43,366 nt of DNA, from the NCBI GenBank assembly GCA_027069135.1, contig JALXFE010000445.1, forward strand, positions 1-43,366. The letters are read 5' to 3'. Below are positions 39,308 to 43,366 of the stretch, piece after piece. Positions within the stretch are counted from its first letter, which is position 1. The number at the start of each line of letters is the position of its first letter. The notes beneath the pieces are model-generated. The model was not told where the DNA came from, ran no database searches, and worked only from the letters and a program-made list of their open reading frames with translations. Source of the stretch: Thermoanaerobaculia bacterium. GTDB taxonomy: Bacteria > Acidobacteriota > Thermoanaerobaculia > Multivoradales > JAHZIX01. Both the position numbers and the translations under genes were made by a program.

Positions 39308-42165
39308 TTTGTCTCTCCAACTCTGTGTCGTCGGCGGTCAGCCGCTCCCTGGTCGTGGGGGCGGGAACTTATGCCTTCACCGGTTGGGGAGTGGGGTAGT
39401 GAAAAAATTGCCCCCCTCTTCGTGGGGCGCCCCAGTAGGAGGAGAGCTCCCCAGGTGGACGCTGGAAAGTCCTGACGTGTCGCTTCGAGAGCTTCTCGAA
39501 ACGCGAGAGCTGCATTGGCATCGTCGCCCAGAGCCTGGTAGAACCTCAGGTTGAAGGCCTTGGCAAAGCGGTTGTCGAGCTCGACGCGGCTGGCGATGAC
39601 CCATAGTACGCCCCGGCGAAGCAAGAGCCCCGCAATCCCGTAATGACCACTGTCGGCGGTGACGGGCCAACGTCCGGTAAGGCAGCTGCTTAAGTTTGCG
39701 AAGCGCAGGGAGAGCGGCAGCTCTGCCAACTCGATGAAGGTGACGGGGCGGTCCGCCATCTGAAGACTGGAAAGCTCGGGATAGGCCGCATCGAAGCTGC
39801 CATGGGTGTCGATGTGAAGCCAGCTCGCGGCACCCAGCGACTGCCGAAAGGCCTCGTGAGTCGCGGCGCCTCCGTAGAGAATTTCACTTTCCGGGAAGAG
39901 CCGACGGTAGTCGTCTGCAGCGTCTGCGGAAAGAAGATCCCCCAGAGGGTCGACGACAAAGAGAGGCCGCGCATCGTCAGCGATCCTAGATCTCTTTCCG
40001 GTGCGTGCGGGGGTATGGATGGGGATGGTGAAGCTCGAAAGCCAGAGCTGCGAATCGCCTTGTTCTCCCGAGACCGGAAGCGCGCTCAACGGGATCTCCT
40101 GGAGGATTCCATGCAGGGCGAAGGTGGTGACGGGGTCGAGGGTCTGAGGCTCGGAGGGTACGAGAGCCAGCGCTACCGGAGTCAGAAGACGCCTCCATTC
40201 CGAATCACTCAAGGGAGGGACGGAGGATTGAGAGGCGGTGGTTCTGAGGAGAACCTTCCGTAGATCGGCCGCTCGAAGGGGAGTTCGTTTGACGAGGCGT
40301 GGGCCAAGCTCGGGATCGAGCTCCAGAAGCAGGAGCTCGTCGTCGACCAGGAACGCGCGGAAACGGGGCTCTTCCGAGAAGGTTTCGTCGAAGGGGACGC
40401 AAGTAGATTGCTGTCGCCACAGCTCTTGAAGCCGTTGTCGTATGGATTGTTGAAGGGGCTTGCGCTGAGCTCGCCGAATGTCCCCTGCGGGTTTCTCGAG
40501 AGCGGCGAGCTTCTTCAACAGCTCTTTGCGCTCCCGGTGGCGAAGATCCGATTCTCGGGCCCCTTCCCCAGTACACAATGCGCCCTCGGAAGTCCGGTCT
40601 CCAAGTCGATCCAGCAGGGTCAGCAGATCCCAGGCACCGCGGAGGTCCCCTCGGTCGACGGCCAGCCGTGCAGCGCTGTAGTAGTCCTCAGATCTTCTGC
40701 TGATACCCAATGCGATGGACTGCCCCAGTCGCTGGGGGGTGGCGTAGGCGTGGTGCCGCAGGGCCTGATCGAAGGCAGCGGCGGCAAGGGGAAGGTCTCC
40801 GACCCTACGAAGGGCCCGGGCGGAACAGCCCCAGGACCATGCAGCGACCAGGGGAACCTCCGCCCGGTTCGCCAACTCGACACAGATCCGGAGGGCCCGG
40901 CGAGGATTCCCAGCCTTGAGGGCCGCACTCCCTCGGACCACTTGGATCCAATCCTCGACCTCTCGGCGGCCGGCGGTGTCCGGGATCATCTCCAGCAGAT
41001 CCTTCGCCCGATCGAGCTCGGGCTCGGGATCTTCTTCGAGCATCAGCGTCAAATGAGCCAGGTTGACCAGGAGATTGGCTCGTTCCCGGGGAAACGTTTC
41101 AGCGGAGATGTCTTGGAGGGCCGCTCGGGAAATCTCCCGAGCTCTTTCGAAGTCTTCCATCGTCGCTTGAGGATCGAGGAGGGTCAACCAACCGAGGGTC
41201 ACCTGTGCACCGGCCAGGAGAAGAGGGTTGCAGGGCCAGCGGCCACAGTCGTCGATAGCCTCGCGGAGGCGGGCGACCCCTTCGCCGGCGGCATCGACAC
41301 GGACGAGAATTTCCGATTGTCTTCGCACCGATTCGATCCAGGTCGGGTCGGCGATTCTGGCTTGACGCCGTTCCGCTTGGCTGAGATAAATCCAGGCTTC
41401 GTTGAGATTCCACTCCTTTCCCAAAGCTAGGTCCGCTCTTGCCAGGGCCGCCTGACTTCCCCAAAAGGAGGAGGTGTCTCCTTCGATCCAGGGTGGGAGG
41501 TCGGCGAGGATTTGTCGGGCCCGGTCCTCGCCGTCCTCCGAGTCTCCCCGGCGAAGGAAGTAGGCGGCGATCAGGGAAGCCCGCACCCTCAGGTAAGGAA
41601 ACGCCGCCGCCGATGCCCGCTTCGCCTTGAGCAGGAGATCTTGAGCGATGGCGATAGGATCCCGGTGCTGGTCCCGTACCGTGCTGAGGATGTCTCGGCG
41701 TAACGCCTGGTAGGCGGAGTCCTCCGGATCCAGGTAGATCGCCAGCTCTGGAAGGGGACTTCGAGAACCATCGAATCGATCCCGCAGCTCACCGCCGAGT
41801 CGAGCCTCCCGGGGCTCCTTGAATCGAGCCGGGATCGGAGCATCGAAACACAGGACGTTTCCCAACCCGACGCTGGGAGGAGCGAAATCCTCGGAAAGAG
41901 CCTTGCCGTCGAGCTCCAGCCGTACATCCCACTGGCTGGTATCGATCGCTGCATCGGTGGCGATGCAGAGGCTCAAGGGCGCCTCCCGGCCCAGGTACCG
42001 AGGAAGGGGAGGACCGTCGTCGCTCAGTCGGAGCTCCTGATGATTTCGCGGCAGGACTTGGATCTGAGCCTGTAACTCCGGCGGTGGAGGGGTAGTGCAA
42101 CCGACCGCCGCAGCCATGGTTGTGGCGAGTACCGCTAGCCTTGAAGGCCAAGAAGCTTCGCGCAT
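39304..42165 (-). CDS. CHAT-domain caspase-like protein with TPR region, predicted lipoprotein
   Basis: 953 aa. The N-terminus RLAVLATTMAAAVGC is a lipoprotein signal (lipobox AVGC), unusual for a CHAT protein. Residues ~100-560 are mostly helical, TPR-like (ALARADLAL, RANLLVNLAHLTLML, LKAGNPRRALRICVELA). The C-terminal CHAT domain has the dyad His788 (WLHIDTHGSFD) and Cys828 (ANLSSCLTGRW), with WVIASRVELDNRFAKAFNLRFYQAL and STWGALLLLGRP typical of the family. It is probably a cysteine protease. The start overlaps the sigma gene by 31 bp and the stop overlaps the anti-sigma-like gene by 4 bp. Confidence 0.85.
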   Translation of the reverse strand: MREASWPSRLAVLATTMAAAVGCTTPPPPELQAQIQVLPRNHQELRLSDDGPPLPRYLGREAPLSLCIATDAAIDTSQWDVRLELDGKALSEDFAPPSVGLGNVLCFDAPIPARFKEPREARLGGELRDRFDGSRSPLPELAIYLDPEDSAYQALRRDILSTVRDQHRDPIAIAQDLLLKAKRASAAAFPYLRVRASLIAAYFLRRGDSEDGEDRARQILADLPPWIEGDTSSFWGSQAALARADLALGKEWNLNEAWIYLSQAERRQARIADPTWIESVRRQSEILVRVDAAGEGVARLREAIDDCGRWPCNPLLLAGAQVTLGWLTLLDPQATMEDFERAREISRAALQDISAETFPRERANLLVNLAHLTLMLEEDPEPELDRAKDLLEMIPDTAGRREVEDWIQVVRGSAALKAGNPRRALRICVELANRAEVPLVAAWSWGCSARALRRVGDLPLAAAAFDQALRHHAYATPQRLGQSIALGISRRSEDYYSAARLAVDRGDLRGAWDLLTLLDRLGDRTSEGALCTGEGARESDLRHRERKELLKKLAALEKPAGDIRRAQRKPLQQSIRQRLQELWRQQSTCVPFDETFSEEPRFRAFLVDDELLLLELDPELGPRLVKRTPLRAADLRKVLLRTTASQSSVPPLSDSEWRRLLTPVALALVPSEPQTLDPVTTFALHGILQEIPLSALPVSGEQGDSQLWLSSFTIPIHTPARTGKRSRIADDARPLFVVDPLGDLLSADAADDYRRLFPESEILYGGAATHEAFRQSLGAASWLHIDTHGSFDAAYPELSSLQMADRPVTFIELAELPLSLRFANLSSCLTGRWPVTADSGHYGIAGLLLRRGVLWVIASRVELDNRFAKAFNLRFYQALGDDANAALAFREALEATRQDFPASTWGALLLLGRPTKRGAIFSLPHSPTGEGISSRPHDQGAADRRRHRVGETK

Positions 42166-42725
42166 GCGGTGACCGCCTTATCGAGGATCTGTTTCAATTT
42201 GTAGGTGGCCTTACGAGACCAACCGCAGACCCGGGTCACCTCTTCCGGAGACAGGCCGTCCCGGTAGCGCAGGGTGTAGTACAGGAAAACGCGTTCTCTT
42301 CCCTCTTTGAGGCAGGTCTCCAATCGCTCTAGGGTATCTCGGTCGATGGCATGCCGTTCCGCCAACGGGTCCAAGGGGATGTCGTGGCGATCGAAGAGGG
42401 AGACCACTCTGCGATGGAAGGCGGAGCGACGCCGGTTGGAGGCGACACCACAGGCGAGGTCCCAGAGATAGGTCTCGAGGTGGGAGGCGGTCTGCTCCCG
42501 GGCCGGGACCTTGTCGAGGTATCTGCGAAGGACTCGCCCTCCATTTTGGAAAAAGAAGAGAAAGGAATCCTGAAGGAGGTCTTCTCCGTCGAGACCTCCG
42601 GGGTAGGCGTAGCGCTGTTTGAGCCGGCGGAAAAGTCTGGGAGCAAAGGTGTCGTAGAGCCAGGCCGCCGCTTCCCGATCTCCCTCCAGGATTCCCGTTA
42701 GCCGATGCCGAACCGTCGGATACAT
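42135..42725 (-). CDS. ECF-type sigma factor leading CHAT operon
   Basis: 196 aa. Region 2 (WLYDTFAPRLFRRLKQRY, DGEDLLQDSFLFFFQNGGRV) and region 4 (LEGRERVFLYYTL-type segment, LSPEEVTRVCGWSRKATYKLKQILDKAV) are recognisable, with a longer linker than usual (FDRHDIPLDPLAERHAIDRDTLERLE). A divergent ECF group. The ATG at 42725 has GAGGT about 11 bp upstream. First gene of a unit with the CHAT lipoprotein, the anti-sigma-like protein and the subtilase, all overlapping. Confidence 0.82.
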   Translation of the reverse strand: MYPTVRHRLTGILEGDREAAAWLYDTFAPRLFRRLKQRYAYPGGLDGEDLLQDSFLFFFQNGGRVLRRYLDKVPAREQTASHLETYLWDLACGVASNRRRSAFHRRVVSLFDRHDIPLDPLAERHAIDRDTLERLETCLKEGRERVFLYYTLRYRDGLSPEEVTRVCGWSRKATYKLKQILDKAVTACAKLLGLQG

Positions 42726-42855
42726 TGCGGCATCTTACCTCTGGTATGTTCGGGCTTGTATCGAAACTGCCCTGGGCCATGGGGGCGCCCGCCGAGAGCG
42801 ACTACGGCGAGGCAAGCCCCCTCGGGCCTACCTCGTCGCTCTTGGGTGTGCTCCT

Positions 42856-43092
42856 CTACCCGGTCGTGTGGCTGGAGACGACGCGTTCGACTTCCTCGTC
42901 TTCAGGAAATCGCCCGGTTTCTTTCTTCGAGTAGATCAGCTTACCGTCCAACTCGACCTCGAAGACACCGCTGCGTCCCTTGATGAGCGTGGCTTCAATG
43001 CCAAATTTTTCTCGAATCGAGTCCGCCAGACCGGCGGCTCTGGGTAGGTAATTTCAAACTACACAGTATTCAATGGAAAGGCTGTTTGCCAT
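42856..43092 (-). CDS. SelW-like (Rdx family) selenoprotein with in-frame UGA
   Basis: 78 aa if the TGA at 43054-43056 is read as selenocysteine (U13). The N-terminus is IEYCVVUNYLPRAAGLADSI: a CxxU redox motif followed by the family's NYLPRA helix. After it come GIEATLIKGRSGVFEVELDG and KLIYSKKETGRFPEDEEV, which match Rdx/SelW proteins to the expected end. Read as stop, only 12 residues would remain and the conserved downstream frame would be unexplained. AGGAG is 8 bp before the ATG, a TATAAT lies 36 bp upstream, and a SECIS-like hairpin follows the UGA. A thioredoxin-fold redox protein, probably cytosolic. It follows no operon partner. Confidence 0.85.
43019..43040 (-). promoter_or_regulatory. 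Bacterial SECIS-like hairpin after UGA
   Basis: On the minus strand GAG-CCGCC-GGTCT-GGCGG-A-CTC folds into an 8-bp stem with one bulged A and the pentaloop GGUCU. The loop begins about 22 nt after the UGA, within the 16-37 nt known for bacterial SECIS elements. The E. coli fdhF SECIS apical loop also contains GGUCU. Confidence 0.75.
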
Positions 43093-43127
43093 GAAGGGTC
43101 TCCTCTCGTCAATGCGATCGAAACGGC

Positions 43128-43133
43128 ATTATA
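43128..43133 (-). promoter_or_regulatory. -10 box of selenoprotein gene
   Basis: Consensus TATAAT on the minus strand, 36 bp upstream of the ATG at 43092. No good -35 is seen at 16-18 bp, so part of the promoter may depend on an activator or an extended -10. Confidence 0.5.
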
Positions 43134-43260
43134 CGCCAGTCGAAGGGAGGCGCAGCTCGCCGCCGAACCGCCGTCTTTCAAGGAGCCCAGGGGTGGGTGG
43201 AGTTCGGCTCCGTGGTAGGCTCTGCGCTTAGCCCACACTGTTTCCCCGGGGAGCCCAAGG

Positions 43261-43366
43261 ATGATCGACGACAATCCGACACTGCAGATACGCGAGGACC
43301 GGCTGGCGAAGTTCGACCCTGAGGAACGGGCAAAGCTGATCCGTATCGCGGGCCATGTGCGAGCGA
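43261..43366 (+). CDS. Start of an unrecognised gene, cut by window end
   Basis: ATG at 43261, with GGGGAG about 8 bp upstream, opens a frame to the window end: about 35 residues beginning MIDDNPTLQIREDRLAKFDP and continuing with charged, helical sequence (EERAKLIRIAGHVRA). The rest is outside the window, so no function can be assigned. The 168 bp between it and the divergent selenoprotein start hold both promoters. Confidence 0.5.
   Translation, partial: MIDDNPTLQIREDRLAKFDPEERAKLIRIAGHVRA

Noticed and set aside
43059-43274. 71-aa open frame on the minus strand upstream of and across the selenoprotein start
   Set aside because: It is out of frame with the SelW-like gene, lacks family resemblance, and the ribosome site at 43092 serves the other frame.

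Overview
The window is GC-rich, gene-dense bacterial DNA. It most resembles an Acidobacteriota chromosome, perhaps of the Thermoanaerobaculia type. This is an inference from gene content: VWFA-related acidobacterial-type proteins, an ECF sigma factor paired with a Ser/Thr kinase-TPR protein, many TPR and CHAT proteins, an outer-membrane porin and an OmpA-type lipoprotein. The last two point to a diderm cell. No rRNA, tRNA or CRISPR array was recognised.

Layout. 1-3.9 kb: the end of a secreted calcium-binding (thrombospondin type 3) protein, convergent with an ECF sigma/Ser-Thr kinase-TPR pair. 3.9-7.0 kb: a REP-associated tyrosine transposase, a secreted trypsin-like protease and three related intergenic repeats. 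7.0-11 kb: porin, thiolase (FadI type), an orphan AbrB-type regulator and malate dehydrogenase. 11-16.2 kb: a tightly coupled minus-strand operon encoding a RelA/SpoT-fold protein and two P-loop ATPases. The last ATPase carries five near-identical 40-aa TPR units, and the operon promoter is overlaid by three perfect tandem palindromes. 16.3-21.7 kb: fumarase C, DNA polymerase IV, an AI-2E-type permease and a VWFA-related exported protein. 22-24 kb: a 96-aa exported peptide gene, then a soluble TPR protein behind its own promoter and three 18-bp direct repeats. 24-29.2 kb: S4 RNA-binding protein, K+ channel with tandem RCK domains, a KAAD-repeat protein, TlpA-like lipoprotein, OmpA-like lipoprotein, VWA protein and a small Cys-motif protein. 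29.2-29.4 kb: a MITE-like structured inverted repeat. 29.6-36.7 kb: GapII-like dehydrogenase, 23S rRNA m5U methyltransferase, an ECF sigma factor overlapping a membrane VWA protein, an AmpG-like permease and a PTPS/QueD-like enzyme. 36.7-42.7 kb: a four-gene, fully overlapping operon of ECF sigma factor, CHAT-TPR lipoprotein, anti-sigma-like membrane protein and subtilisin-like protein. 42.9-43.1 kb: a gene that standard ORF calling misses, a SelW-like (Rdx) selenoprotein with an in-frame UGA and a SECIS-like hairpin. The window ends in the first codons of an unrecognised gene.

Three loci look most like candidate undescribed systems. (a) The RelA/SpoT-fold + ATPase + ATPase-TPR operon with its operator array (11.0-16.15 kb) has the look of an inducible stress or defence module. 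(b) The sigma/CHAT/anti-sigma/subtilase operon (36.7-42.7 kb) has the parts for a protease-gated transcription switch. (c) The exported peptide plus TPR protein (22.1-24.0 kb) has the parts for a peptide-sensing pair. All three functional readings are inference from domain content and gene order. The selenoprotein is the firmest novel annotation because protein family, UGA position, hairpin, ribosome site and -10 box agree.
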